Positions 1 to 7,841 of a stretch of DNA of 64,000 nt are shown here, piece by piece. This stretch comes from Nakamurella lactea DSM 19367 (GTDB lineage Bacteria > Actinomycetota > Actinomycetes > Mycobacteriales > Nakamurellaceae). The notes under the pieces were generated by a model that worked only from the letters and a program-made list of their open reading frames with translations, was not told the DNA's origin and did not search any database. The DNA is taken from NCBI RefSeq assembly GCF_000426645.1, contig NZ_KE384550.1, positions 300,482-364,481 of the forward strand. Direction: 5' to 3'. Both the position numbers and the translations under genes were made by a program. Positions within the stretch are counted from its first letter, which is position 1, and each line of letters begins with the position of its first letter.

Positions 1-1238
1 CGCAGGTCGGCCTCGCTGCGCCCGTAGGCAACGATCATCACCGAGGCGCCGTACTCGGCCAGTAGATCGAGGGCCACCTCGTCGCCGGTCGTTCCCGCGG
101 CGCTCGCGAGGGCGGCGACCGTCTCTCCGAGGAACGCGGCGTTCGCCGGGTCGTCGGCGCGCCGACCGTTGACCGCGTTCACCACGATGTCGTTCCAGTC
201 CGATGCGGTCTCGGCCCAATGGGCGATCACCCGCGCACGGACCTCGGGGTCCCGCAGCCGGGGGGCGAACACCTCGCCGCCGCCCTCCTGGGCCCAATCC
301 GGCAGCAGCTGGCTCAGCGGGCAGTTGCCGGCCAGGTACGGATAGATGTCGACCCCGACATCGATACCGGCCGCCCGGGCGGCGTCGACGGCGGCCAGTG
401 CATCGTTCACCGCGCCCCAGTTACGCCGGCCGACGGCGGTCAGGTGCGAGATCTGCAGCCGGCAGCCGGTGCTGGTCGCCACCCGGATCGCCTGCCGCAC
501 AGAGGGCATCAGGTCGTCGGCGTAGTCCCGGATGTGCCAGGCGAAGAGCTTGCCGTGCCGGGCCACCACCTCGCCGAGAGCCATCAACTCGGATTCCTCC
601 ACGTAACACAGGGGGGCATAGACCAACCCGGTGGAGAGACCGACAGCGCCGGCGGCCAGTTCGGTGTCCAGCAGGTCCACCATGTCGGCCAGTAGCGCTT
701 CGGTGACCGGACGGTCGTCCAATCCGACCACCCCGGCGTGCAATGACAGGTGCGGGACGAGGGCGGCGACGTTCTGCGCGGGGCCGGCCGCGGCCACGGT
801 GGCCAGGTAACCCTGCATGTCGCGCCAGCCGACCGACACCTGCGGGTCGAGATCCAGGTAACCGACGGCGTCCCTGATGCCGGCCAGATCCGCCGCCGCG
901 CCCCCGGGTTCCGCGGCCCGCGCCGGGTCCGGCAACGGGGTCAGTCCCAGGCCGCAGTTGCCCACTACCTCGGTGGTGACGCCCTGGTGGATCTTGCTGC
1001 CGCCCAACGGGTTTGACAGAAGAGTGAGATCGGAATGGGTGTGGATGTCAACGAATCCCGGACAGACAACCAGCCCGGCGACATCGCGAACCACCGGCGG
1101 CGAGCCGGCGGCGTCGATGGCCGCCACGATGTCGGCGGGGTCGACGACCAACAGGCCGTCGGCGATGCCGACGTCCCGGACGACAGGAGGGTTTCCAGCT
1201 CCGTCGTAGACGAGGCCGCCGACGAGCAGCAGATCCAT
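1..1238 (-). CDS. N-acyl-D-amino-acid deacylase (amidohydrolase), C-terminus beyond window edge
   Basis: Reverse-strand reading from the ATG at 1238 stays open to position 1, giving about 412 residues of a protein whose family is usually 480-550 long, so the C-terminus lies outside the window. The family removes acyl groups from N-acyl-D-amino acids with a binuclear metal site. Visible hallmarks are the HTH metal motif after VCPGFVDI (about residue 70), the GNCG cysteine motif about 30 residues later, a WHIRD segment and QISHL with its histidine, and a DIYPY segment. A palindromic operator half overlaps the leader at 1254-1268, and the gene is divergent from the Gfo/Idh-FAH-IclR-RidA operon. 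Co-location with RidA and a flavin amino-acid oxidase fits D-amino-acid release followed by oxidation, but other N-acyl substrates are possible. Confidence 0.88.
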   Translation of the reverse strand, partial: MDLLLVGGLVYDGAGNPPVVRDVGIADGLLVVDPADIVAAIDAAGSPPVVRDVAGLVVCPGFVDIHTHSDLTLLSNPLGGSKIHQGVTTEVVGNCGLGLTPLPDPARAAEPGGAAADLAGIRDAVGYLDLDPQVSVGWRDMQGYLATVAAAGPAQNVAALVPHLSLHAGVVGLDDRPVTEALLADMVDLLDTELAAGAVGLSTGLVYAPLCYVEESELMALGEVVARHGKLFAWHIRDYADDLMPSVRQAIRVATSTGCRLQISHLTAVGRRNWGAVNDALAAVDAARAAGIDVGVDIYPYLAGNCPLSQLLPDWAQEGGGEVFAPRLRDPEVRARVIAHWAETASDWNDIVVNAVNGRRADDPANAAFLGETVAALASAAGTTGDEVALDLLAEYGASVMIVAYGRSEADL

Positions 1239-1253
1239 CGTTCGAACTGAACA

Positions 1254-1268
1254 CGAAACGGCCTTTCA
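1254..1268. promoter_or_regulatory. IclR-like operator, copy 1
   Basis: The 15-mer CGAAACGGCCTTTCA has the GAAA and TTTC half-sites at the same 9-base register as the other copies, with outer mismatches. It lies 16-30 bases upstream of the deacylase start and probably controls that gene. It is weaker than copies 3, 4 and 7. Confidence 0.5.
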
Positions 1269-1321
1269 CGTCAAGGTGACGGGCCCGACCTGGACCGTTG
1301 TAGGAATGGGCTCTAAGCTGA

Positions 1322-1348
1322 TTTCACCGCGAGTGAAACGCGGTTTCG
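1322..1348. promoter_or_regulatory. IclR-like operator, copy 2 (overlapping half-sites)
   Basis: The core 15-mer at 1334-1348 (TGAAACGCGGTTTCG) holds a perfect GAAAC-GCG-GTTTC dyad. Directly upstream, TTTCAC at 1322-1327 pairs with GTGAAA at 1333-1338, so the middle half-site is shared by two dyads. The site is 50 bases upstream of the first Gfo/Idh gene, which heads the operon encoding the IclR-type regulator, so autoregulation is likely. Confidence 0.6.
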
Positions 1349-1397
1349 CCACCACGGCGGTGGCGTCACGAGAACGGTTCGTCACAGAAGGGACGAC

Positions 1398-2420
1398 ATG
1401 ACCGTCAGCACCGACCCGTTGGGCATCGGTATCGTCGGCGCGGGATTCATCGCCGACTCCCATGCCCAAGCGGCACAAGGCCATCCGGGCCTCCGACTGG
1501 CCGCGGTCAACGACCGCAATCCAGTCGCCGCGGCCGCCCTGGCCGCCAAGTACGGCGCCACCGTCAGCCCCGGTCTCGACGAGTTACTGGCCGATCCGGC
1601 CGTCGACATCGTCATTATCGGAACCCCCAACGACACCCATGCCGAGCTGGCTCTGGCTACGGCCGCAGCGGGCAAACACCTGCTGCTGGAGAAGCCGCTG
1701 GCGCTGTCCGTCGCCGATTCACAGCGGGTCGCGGACGCCTTCACCGAACGCGGCCTGACCCTGCTGATCGGTCATACGCACCGGCACAGCGACTACGCGA
1801 TGTCCGTGTCGGCCGCGCTGCAGTCGGGTGCGGTGGGGACGCCGCGCTCGATGCGGCTCGCGATCGCCGGCGGTTGGATCTGGGGTAGCTGGGGCGCCTG
1901 GGTGCTCGACCCGAAACGCAGCGGCGGCCACGCCTTCCACAACGGCGTGCACCTGTACGACCTGGCGCACTGGTGGATGGGCTCGCCGGTGGAGCGGGTC
2001 TTCACCATGGGCCAGAAGATCACCGCAGCGGCTCTGGAGATCGACGATGCGCTGGTTGCCACCCTCGAGTTCGCCAACGGCAGCACCGCGGTCTGCGAGA
2101 TCTCCCGTGGCGAGCGGCCGAGGTCGACCAACGTGTTCGAGATCGTGGTGCACGGCACTACCGGCACCCTGACCCGCAGGTGGAACTCGGACGGCACCGT
2201 TGCCTTCACCGACGAGGTGGTCGGCGCGCTCGGCGCAGCCGGGACCTCGCCGTTCGGTCGCCAGCTCGGAGTGATGCACGACGCCATCGTCAACGGCACC
2301 CCGGTTTTCCCGGCCGTTGCGGACGCCATTCATTCGATCGCGATCGCCGTTGCCGTCGAGCAGTCGGCCCGCACCGGCGAGGTTGTCGACGTCTCCCGCC
2401 AGGAAGGAACGAAGGCATGA
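1398..2420 (+). CDS. Gfo/Idh/MocA-family oxidoreductase
   Basis: A 340-residue NAD(P)-dependent dehydrogenase of the glucose-fructose oxidoreductase/inositol dehydrogenase fold. The Rossmann motif GAGFIA is at residues 14-19 and the catalytic-lysine motif EKP near residue 98. The usual second catalytic segment (D..GVH) reads HNGVHLYD here, so the customary Asp is replaced by His while the second His is kept. The length is normal for the family. AGAAGGGA sits 6 bases before the ATG. It is the first gene of a five-gene operon and overlaps the next gene by four bases (ATGA). The substrate is unknown; family members oxidise sugars, inositols, sugar acids or related hydroxy compounds. Expression is probably governed by the palindrome at 1322-1348. 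Confidence 0.9.
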   Translation: MTVSTDPLGIGIVGAGFIADSHAQAAQGHPGLRLAAVNDRNPVAAAALAAKYGATVSPGLDELLADPAVDIVIIGTPNDTHAELALATAAAGKHLLLEKPLALSVADSQRVADAFTERGLTLLIGHTHRHSDYAMSVSAALQSGAVGTPRSMRLAIAGGWIWGSWGAWVLDPKRSGGHAFHNGVHLYDLAHWWMGSPVERVFTMGQKITAAALEIDDALVATLEFANGSTAVCEISRGERPRSTNVFEIVVHGTTGTLTRRWNSDGTVAFTDEVVGALGAAGTSPFGRQLGVMHDAIVNGTPVFPAVADAIHSIAIAVAVEQSARTGEVVDVSRQEGTKA

Positions 2421-3304
2421 CGACCCGCGTCTTGCTCGCCGGCGCCGGAACTCCCGGACACCGGCAGGACCACCATCGCGACATGTACGGACCCGCCGTT
2501 CAGGGCCTGGAAGGGTTCGAGCAGGCGGAGACACTGGACGACGCCGACCTGGTGATCATCTGCGCTGACGTCAACAAGCCGGACGAGCTGGCCGACCTGT
2601 TGCAGCGGAGCGCGGATGCCGGCAAGCCGGCGGTCGTCGACAAGCCGACCCTGCTGCCGACCGCGGTGCTCGCCGACCTGGCCGCGCGTTTCCCGAACGC
2701 CGTCGCCGCCCACCACCCGCGGTTCCACCCGGCCATGACCACGGCCCGCGGCCGCGCCGTCTCCGGTGGCCTCGGACTCTTGCACGCCGTGCACGGCGAG
2801 TTGCTGGTCGGTCCTGGCGACGGCCCGCACCCGCTCGGAGAGCTCCGCAACCTGGCCGTCTACGCACTGGACGTCGTGCAGTCGCTGATCGGCGACCTGC
2901 ACGGCCGTGCCCACGCGGTCATTGCGCAGGCCGGACCGGATGGCTCCGGCGAGGCGATCACACTGTCGCTGCGCTGCCGGCCGGATGTGGCCGTCAGTCT
3001 GCTGATCGGCCGGGCCGGTCCCGGCGCCGGCGAAGCGAATGCGGTACCGGACAACAGCATCCTGCACCGCTACCGCATCCTCGGTAGCCACGGGCAGCTG
3101 TTGGTCGACCTCGATTCCCCCGCCTTCGACGTGATCGGCACCCACCGCGGGCGGTTGCCGTTCGGCCCGAGTTCGGTGGACTCCCTCATCCGGTCGGTCG
3201 CCGACGGCGGCACCCGACCGGGACTCGGCATCGCCGCCGACCTGGCCGCCGTCATCGACGCCCTCAACACCTCCGCGGCCACCCATCGTGCCGTCGACTT
3301 CTGA
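2417..3304 (+). CDS. Second Gfo/Idh-like dehydrogenase
   Basis: A 295-residue protein that starts at the ATG overlapping the previous stop codon (ATGA), although the frame is open further upstream. It has an N-terminal nucleotide-binding region with GAGTPG at residues 10-15 and a DKP motif near residue 80 that matches the EKP catalytic-lysine element, followed by an alpha/beta C-terminal half. It is shorter and more divergent than the preceding gene, and the substrate-domain GVH motif is not recognisable. Translational coupling to the preceding dehydrogenase suggests the two act on successive intermediates or as a complex; this is inference. It could also be a non-catalytic homologue. Confidence 0.8.
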   Translation: MTTRVLLAGAGTPGHRQDHHRDMYGPAVQGLEGFEQAETLDDADLVIICADVNKPDELADLLQRSADAGKPAVVDKPTLLPTAVLADLAARFPNAVAAHHPRFHPAMTTARGRAVSGGLGLLHAVHGELLVGPGDGPHPLGELRNLAVYALDVVQSLIGDLHGRAHAVIAQAGPDGSGEAITLSLRCRPDVAVSLLIGRAGPGAGEANAVPDNSILHRYRILGSHGQLLVDLDSPAFDVIGTHRGRLPFGPSSVDSLIRSVADGGTRPGLGIAADLAAVIDALNTSAATHRAVDF

Positions 3305-3331
3305 CCTTCCACCACAGCGAAAGAGATTCCG

Positions 3332-4204
3332 ATGAAACTGCTGACCTACCGCCGTACGGACGATTCGATCGGCCACGGCATCCTGACCGACGACGGCACC
3401 GGCGTGATCGAACTCGGTGACGGCGACCTCGCCACCGTGGTCGCGGCCGGGCTCGTCCCCGCCGCGCCCACCGCTCCGGCACAACGGTTCGACCTCTCGG
3501 ACGTCACCGTGCTGGCGCCGCTGCAGGCCCCGGGCAAGATCATCTGTGCCGCCAGTAACTACCAGGAGCACATCGACGAGGGCGGCGGCACCCGGGTCGA
3601 CAAGACCAGGACGAGCCCGAAGCTGTTCAACAAGTTCGAGAACGCGATCGCCGGCCCGGACGACACCTTCCTGATCCCGGAGATCTCGGCAGCTGCCGAC
3701 TGGGAGGTCGAGCTGGCAGTGGTGATCGGTCGCGAGGGCCGCAATATCGCCACCGACGACGCGTTGGATCACGTGTTCGGTTACGCCACGGCCAACGACC
3801 TGTCGCTGCGGGCACTCGACAAGATCGGCTTCGAGCGCGACACCGAGAATGCCTGGGTCGGCTTTTTCGACTGGCTCGAGGGCAAATGGGCCGACAACTC
3901 GGCTCCGGTCGGCCCGTACCTGGTGACCGCCGATGAGATCCCGGACCCGCAAAGCCTGCCGATCCGACTCGCGGTGAACGGCGAGATTCGTCAGCAGTCG
4001 ACGACCGGCGGGATGATCTTCACCTGCGCGGAACTCATCGCGTTCGCCTCCCGGCTGTGTACCTTGCGCCCGGGGGACATAATCCTCACAGGCACACCAG
4101 CAGGTGTGGGTGCGACGACCGGGACCTACCTGAACGACGGGGACGTCATGGTTGCCGAGGTCGAGGGACTGGGGAAGCTGGTGACTCCCGTCCGCACCGC
4201 ATGA
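3332..4204 (+). CDS. Fumarylacetoacetate hydrolase (FAH) family protein
   Basis: A 290-residue FAH-fold enzyme. Family members hydrolyse or isomerise 2-oxo acids and oxopentadioates using a divalent metal. The N-terminal 60 residues form the usual small domain. WEVELAVVIG near residues 124-133 carries the acidic metal ligand, and LTGTPAGVG near 252-260 is the conserved C-terminal loop. Its closest family roles are 2-hydroxyhepta-2,4-diene-1,7-dioate isomerase and 2,4-diketo-3-deoxy-sugar-acid hydrolase. Lying after two Gfo/Idh dehydrogenases it would fit cleavage of an oxidised sugar-acid or amino-acid-derived oxo compound, but the substrate cannot be read from sequence. Confidence 0.88.
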   Translation: MKLLTYRRTDDSIGHGILTDDGTGVIELGDGDLATVVAAGLVPAAPTAPAQRFDLSDVTVLAPLQAPGKIICAASNYQEHIDEGGGTRVDKTRTSPKLFNKFENAIAGPDDTFLIPEISAAADWEVELAVVIGREGRNIATDDALDHVFGYATANDLSLRALDKIGFERDTENAWVGFFDWLEGKWADNSAPVGPYLVTADEIPDPQSLPIRLAVNGEIRQQSTTGGMIFTCAELIAFASRLCTLRPGDIILTGTPAGVGATTGTYLNDGDVMVAEVEGLGKLVTPVRTA

Positions 4205-4223
4205 ACAATCGGAGGAATGAGCT

Positions 4224-5051
4224 GTGGCGACAAAGGATGACGATGAAGTCGGCCGGTACCGGGCGCAAACTCTGACCAGAGGTCTCACGGTGCTGCGCAC
4301 CATGGCCGACGTACGTGAGCCGGTGACGCTGCAGGACCTGCACGACCGCACCGGGATCCCCAAGCCGACCCTGGTGCGGCTGCTGGCCATCCTCACCCAG
4401 GAGGGTTGCACCATCCGGCTGGATGAGCGACCCACCTATGGCCTGGGGCCGACGGTGACCGCCATCGCCGCCGGCGTCGCCGACGATCTTCATCCGGACG
4501 AGCTGGCCCGGCCGTACCTGCAGCGGTTGTCCGCGGCGGTCGGGCACACGGCGAACCTGGGGGTGCTGACCGGGAATCAGGTGCTGCACCTGTGCGTGGT
4601 GCTGGCCGACCGGCCGATCCGCTACATCGTGCACACCGGCAGCCGGGACGACCCGCACTCGACCGGACTGGGGAAGGCATTGCTCGCCCAGCTGGACACG
4701 GCCAGCGTCCATCGGATCGTCGGCGACGGGCCGATGGATGCCAAGACACCCCGCACCATCACCACGCGTTCGAAACTGGACGCCGAGCTGAAGCGGGTCC
4801 GGAAGCAGGGTTACGCCTACGACGATCAAGAAGGTGCGCTCGGCTTGAGCTGCTTTGCGGTTCCTGTGGTCGTTGGCCAGAGATCTGTTGCTGCGGTGAG
4901 TATTTCCGGTCCGGCCGGCGAGCTGTCGGCCGATCGGCACGCGGACATCGTTCCGGAGCTGACGAAGATCGCCACCCAGATCGCCGCCGACCCACGGCTG
5001 GCAAAGGCCTTGGTCACCATCCACCCGGGCGACGGACTCGACGAGTCCTGA
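4224..5051 (+). CDS. IclR-family transcriptional regulator
   Basis: A 275-residue regulator with GTG start (GGAGG 9 bases upstream). The N-terminal winged helix-turn-helix spans about residues 12-75, including the TGIPKPTLVRLL recognition helix, and the C-terminal effector-binding IclR domain occupies about 85-265. IclR proteins bind palindromes as dimers or tetramers and respond to a pathway metabolite. It is embedded as the fourth gene of the catabolic operon and is the best candidate to bind the TGAAAY-N3-RTTTCA palindromes at 1.3, 9.2, 15.3, 17.0 and 33.0 kb, because that sequence closely resembles published IclR boxes such as TGGAAATNATTTCCA. Whether it represses or activates cannot be told. 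Confidence 0.92.
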   Translation: MATKDDDEVGRYRAQTLTRGLTVLRTMADVREPVTLQDLHDRTGIPKPTLVRLLAILTQEGCTIRLDERPTYGLGPTVTAIAAGVADDLHPDELARPYLQRLSAAVGHTANLGVLTGNQVLHLCVVLADRPIRYIVHTGSRDDPHSTGLGKALLAQLDTASVHRIVGDGPMDAKTPRTITTRSKLDAELKRVRKQGYAYDDQEGALGLSCFAVPVVVGQRSVAAVSISGPAGELSADRHADIVPELTKIATQIAADPRLAKALVTIHPGDGLDES

Positions 5052-5083
5052 CCACAGAATGACAACGAGAGGAAACACCCGCT

Positions 5084-5470
5084 GTGCCTGCCATTGAAAG
5101 TCCCGACATTCCAGCCCCTGGCGTCCCGTTGAGTGCCGGATACCGCGCCGGTGATCTGCTGTTCGTGTCCGGTCAGATCGCCAGCAACGGCGACGGCTCG
5201 GTCCTGATCGGCGACTTCGAGGACGAGGTGAACAAGACCCTCGACAACGTCGAGGCAATCCTGAAGGCCGGCGGCGCCGACTTCTCGAACGTGGTGAAGG
5301 TCAACGCGTGGCTGTCGAACTCGTTGCTGTTCGCCAAGTTCAACGAGATCTATCGGCAGCGGTTCGCTGCGGCTACCGACGTTCCACCGGCGCGGACCAC
5401 CATGGTGGTCGCGTTCGGACATGCCGACGTGCGGGTCGAGGTCGACGCGATCGCCTATCTGGGCGAGTGA
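5084..5470 (+). CDS. RidA-family enamine/imine deaminase
   Basis: A 128-residue YjgF/YER057c/UK114 protein with GTG start. It has the LFVSGQIA strand near residues 27-34, the conserved Asn/Asp segments and the PPARTTM motif with the active-site arginine near residue 104. RidA proteins hydrolyse reactive enamine or imine intermediates to 2-oxo acids and ammonia in the cytoplasm. It ends the operon and is followed by a strong hairpin. RidA genes commonly accompany flavin amino-acid oxidases and D-aminoacylases, as here, so it probably clears imines made by the oxidase encoded convergently at 5.6-6.7 kb. Confidence 0.92.
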   Translation: MPAIESPDIPAPGVPLSAGYRAGDLLFVSGQIASNGDGSVLIGDFEDEVNKTLDNVEAILKAGGADFSNVVKVNAWLSNSLLFAKFNEIYRQRFAAATDVPPARTTMVVAFGHADVRVEVDAIAYLGE

Positions 5471-5485
5471 TCCGCCGGCTCTCAA

Positions 5486-5529
5486 CGGCAATGGCCCCGT
5501 CTGCTCAACCGCAGCCGGGGCCATTGCCG
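5486..5529. terminator. Bidirectional terminator hairpin
   Basis: Perfect 13-bp inverted repeat (5486-5498 with 5517-5529, arm CGGCAATGGCCCC) with an 18-base loop. It sits 16 bases after the RidA stop and 40 bases past the convergent oxidase stop. There is no T-tract, as is usual in high-GC actinobacteria. Confidence 0.75.
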
Positions 5530-5568
5530 TCTCCGCGATGGGCCGGGATCGGCCGAGCGGTGCCGAGG

Positions 5569-6675
5569 CTAGATCCGAACGTGGGCGGCGATCCTGAACT
5601 CCGGCGCAACTCCGCGGTCGCCGGTCGCCAGGCCGGCCAGCGACGCGCCGATCGCGGGGGTGAACTTGAATCCCTGACCGGAGAAGCCCGCTCCCACCAC
5701 CACCGGACCGACCCGGTCGAGTACGAAGTCCGAGGTGGGCGTCATCGTGTAGGTGCAGCTGATCATCTCGGGCCGCTCCGCGTCGAGCCCTGGCATCCAT
5801 GACCGCACGTAGCTCCGCAGCGCGGCCAGCTCCTCGGCGTCCCAGTCATCCCGTCGGGCGTCCGGATCGACCGGCACTCCCCCGCCGTGCCAACCGATCT
5901 TCACGCCACGGCCGGGTTCCAGCAGGCCGTAAATGCTGCCGTACGGCGAGTCCACGATGTGCCGGAACGACGGCCACGGGACCTCTGCAGCCGGGAAATG
6001 CGCCGGCTGCACCTGGAACACCGCCAGCTGCGGAAGATCCACCAGCGCGCCGAGCACCTTCGATGTCCAGGCCCCGACCGTCACGATCGCCCGCTTCGCG
6101 GTGACAACCTGCGGACCGTCCTCGCCGTCGATGGTCACCGCGACCTCGTCATCGCCGATGACCTCCAGTCGCACCGCCGGGGTCCGGTAGCGCACCTCAC
6201 CACCATGGCGGGCCACGCCTTCGTGGAAGGCCTCGACCGAATCCCAGGCGCGCACCCGGCCACCGTCGGGGGCGAACACGACGCGGCCGTCGAACCTGAT
6301 ACCCGGCCAGCGGGCCGTCGCCTCGGCGACATCCAATTCTCCGGCCCGGAACCCCGAAGTTCGGAGGGCGGCGAGGATATCGTCTGCCCGGGCGTCCCCG
6401 CCGTGGCCGACCATTCCGACCCGGTCGATGAGCACGCGGTCGCTCTCGGCTTCCAGCTCGCGCCAGAGGCGGTCGGACTCGACGAGCAGGTCCTGAAAGT
6501 ACGACTCGGCGTACAGCAGGTTGAAGTTGCGGAAATCGCCATGGGAAGCACCGCGATCGTGACGCGGTCCGAAGCGCTCGAGCAGCAGCACCGAACGGCC
6601 GGCCCTGGCCAGACTCCACGCCGCGGCCGCGCCCATCGCCCCGCCGCCGATCACTACAGTTTCGACATCAACCAC
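5569..6675 (-). CDS. FAD-dependent oxidase, monomeric sarcosine oxidase / N-methyltryptophan oxidase type
   Basis: A 368-residue flavoprotein. GGGAMG at residues 9-14 binds the ADP moiety, GASHGDFRN near 42-50 matches the flavin-contact segment of monomeric sarcosine oxidase, and SCTYTMTP near residue 307 carries the cysteine that forms the covalent 8-alpha-S-cysteinyl FAD bond in that family. The C-terminal GFSGQGFKFTP segment is also typical. These enzymes oxidise secondary or primary amines to imines with release of hydrogen peroxide. It is the last of three reverse-strand genes (aminotransferase, propeller protein, oxidase) and lies 15 bases after the propeller gene. RidA next door fits handling of the imine product. 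The actual amine is unknown. Confidence 0.88.
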   Translation of the reverse strand: MVDVETVVIGGGAMGAAAAWSLARAGRSVLLLERFGPRHDRGASHGDFRNFNLLYAESYFQDLLVESDRLWRELEAESDRVLIDRVGMVGHGGDARADDILAALRTSGFRAGELDVAEATARWPGIRFDGRVVFAPDGGRVRAWDSVEAFHEGVARHGGEVRYRTPAVRLEVIGDDEVAVTIDGEDGPQVVTAKRAIVTVGAWTSKVLGALVDLPQLAVFQVQPAHFPAAEVPWPSFRHIVDSPYGSIYGLLEPGRGVKIGWHGGGVPVDPDARRDDWDAEELAALRSYVRSWMPGLDAERPEMISCTYTMTPTSDFVLDRVGPVVVGAGFSGQGFKFTPAIGASLAGLATGDRGVAPEFRIAAHVRI

Positions 6676-6690
6676 AGCAATGCTCCCTGT

Positions 6691-7746
6691 TCACAGTGAC
6701 AGCTCGGCAACAGCACTCATGATCCGCCACACGCCCCGCTGGTTGACGGCGGTGCCGTCACACGCCTCGTAGAAGATCCGCAGGCGCGACCCACCGCTGC
6801 GCCCTGGCAGCTGCAGGATGCTCAGTTCCGAGCACTTCGCCGCGTCCGGTGCGCCTTCGGTCGGGACGATCGCCGGCTCGGCTTCCTTGTGCCAGGTGAA
6901 CCCGTCCTCGGAAGTGGCGGCCAGGATCTGCGCCCGATTGTTCGCGCTGTAGCCCGCGTAATACATCCGATAGCCGCCGCCGGCGATCTTCATGACCTCC
7001 GGCGAGAAGGCCGCCGTCGAATCGAGGGGGCCGTTCTGCTCGATGCGGATGCCCGGCTCCTCCGCGAAGGTCAGACCGCCGTCGCGCGAGACGGCACTGA
7101 GGACTCCGCGGTCCCGCTCGTAGAAGTAGAGCCGGACGCCGCCGTCCTGCAGGTAGGTGATCCGGGGAGTATTGACACCGCGATCCCCGGTGTCCAGACG
7201 GACCCCTGGCTCGAGTTCCCACTCCCAACCGCCGTCATCGGAGATCGCGCTCCGAATGCTGGTAGCCGCCGACTGGGACCCCGGACAGCACTCGAAGTAC
7301 ATCCGCAGCGACCCGCTCTCGCCGGGGACGGCGACCACCTCCGACGAGACGACGCGCAGGTCGCCGGCTGCACCCTGCTGTGGGGTCAGCCGGACACCCG
7401 GGTCCGGCGTCCAGCTGTCGCCGTCAGCAGACGACGCGCTCAGGATCCGGCTGGTCGACGTGTCGTAGTCGTTGGCCCCAGCGGGAAATCCGGGCCGAGG
7501 ACGGATCTGGGTGTAGTACAGCCGGTAGCTGCCGTCGGCCATCCGCAGTGCGCGCGGGCTGACGACACCGCACCGACCCGTTCGGATCGCACTCGTCGGC
7601 CACCGGCCGTCCGGCGCCGGATCGACCTCAGTGTCGGGTGGCGCATCGATCACGATCCTGGGGTCCTTGACCCAGGTCCGCCCGGGATCGACCGGCACCG
7701 TGTACGACTGGGGCGAGGCCGGACGCGGGAGGGTCAGGTCCATCAT
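6691..7746 (-). CDS. Five-bladed beta-propeller protein, glycosidase/sialidase-like
   Basis: About 351 residues from the ATG at 7746, chosen because GGAGA lies 8 bases upstream; the frame is open to 7779. The protein contains at least four internal repeats of roughly 55 residues in which a Y-R-(L/M)-Y-Y or R-(L/M)-Y-F strand is followed by S-x-D-G-x-x-(W/F)-x-x-(D/E)-P-G-(V/I)-R, the pattern of bacterial-neuraminidase-like or GH43/GH32-type propellers. It has no signal peptide, so if catalytic it acts in the cytoplasm. A glycoside hydrolase active site cannot be assigned by eye. It may process or bind a sugar-containing substrate of the surrounding pathway. Confidence 0.72.
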   Translation of the reverse strand: MMDLTLPRPASPQSYTVPVDPGRTWVKDPRIVIDAPPDTEVDPAPDGRWPTSAIRTGRCGVVSPRALRMADGSYRLYYTQIRPRPGFPAGANDYDTSTSRILSASSADGDSWTPDPGVRLTPQQGAAGDLRVVSSEVVAVPGESGSLRMYFECCPGSQSAATSIRSAISDDGGWEWELEPGVRLDTGDRGVNTPRITYLQDGGVRLYFYERDRGVLSAVSRDGGLTFAEEPGIRIEQNGPLDSTAAFSPEVMKIAGGGYRMYYAGYSANNRAQILAATSEDGFTWHKEAEPAIVPTEGAPDAAKCSELSILQLPGRSGGSRLRIFYEACDGTAVNQRGVWRIMSAVAELSL

Positions 7747-7789
7747 GGCTCGGTCTCCAATGAGTGCCGGGAAGGACAACCATGCGAAC

Positions 7790-7821
7790 GGCCCCGCCCG
7801 CTCGTCGGCGCAGGCGGGGCC
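7790..7821 (-). terminator. Terminator hairpin after the aminotransferase gene
   Basis: Inverted repeat GGCCCCGCC (7790-7798) with GGCGGGGCC (7813-7821), 14-base loop, 21 bases past the aminotransferase stop and before the propeller gene. It should reduce read-through into the two downstream reverse-strand genes. Confidence 0.6.
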
Positions 7822-7841
7822 ATTGTCGTTGCCGGAGTATG

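Noticed and set aside
3319..3333. An additional copy of the regulon palindrome before the FAH gene
   Set aside because: GCGAAAGAGATTCCG lacks the second half-site in the right register and the gap is intra-operonic.
2330..4435. A 701-codon reverse frame
   Set aside because: Antisense to the Gfo/Idh, FAH and IclR genes, which have clear motifs and ribosome sites on the + strand.
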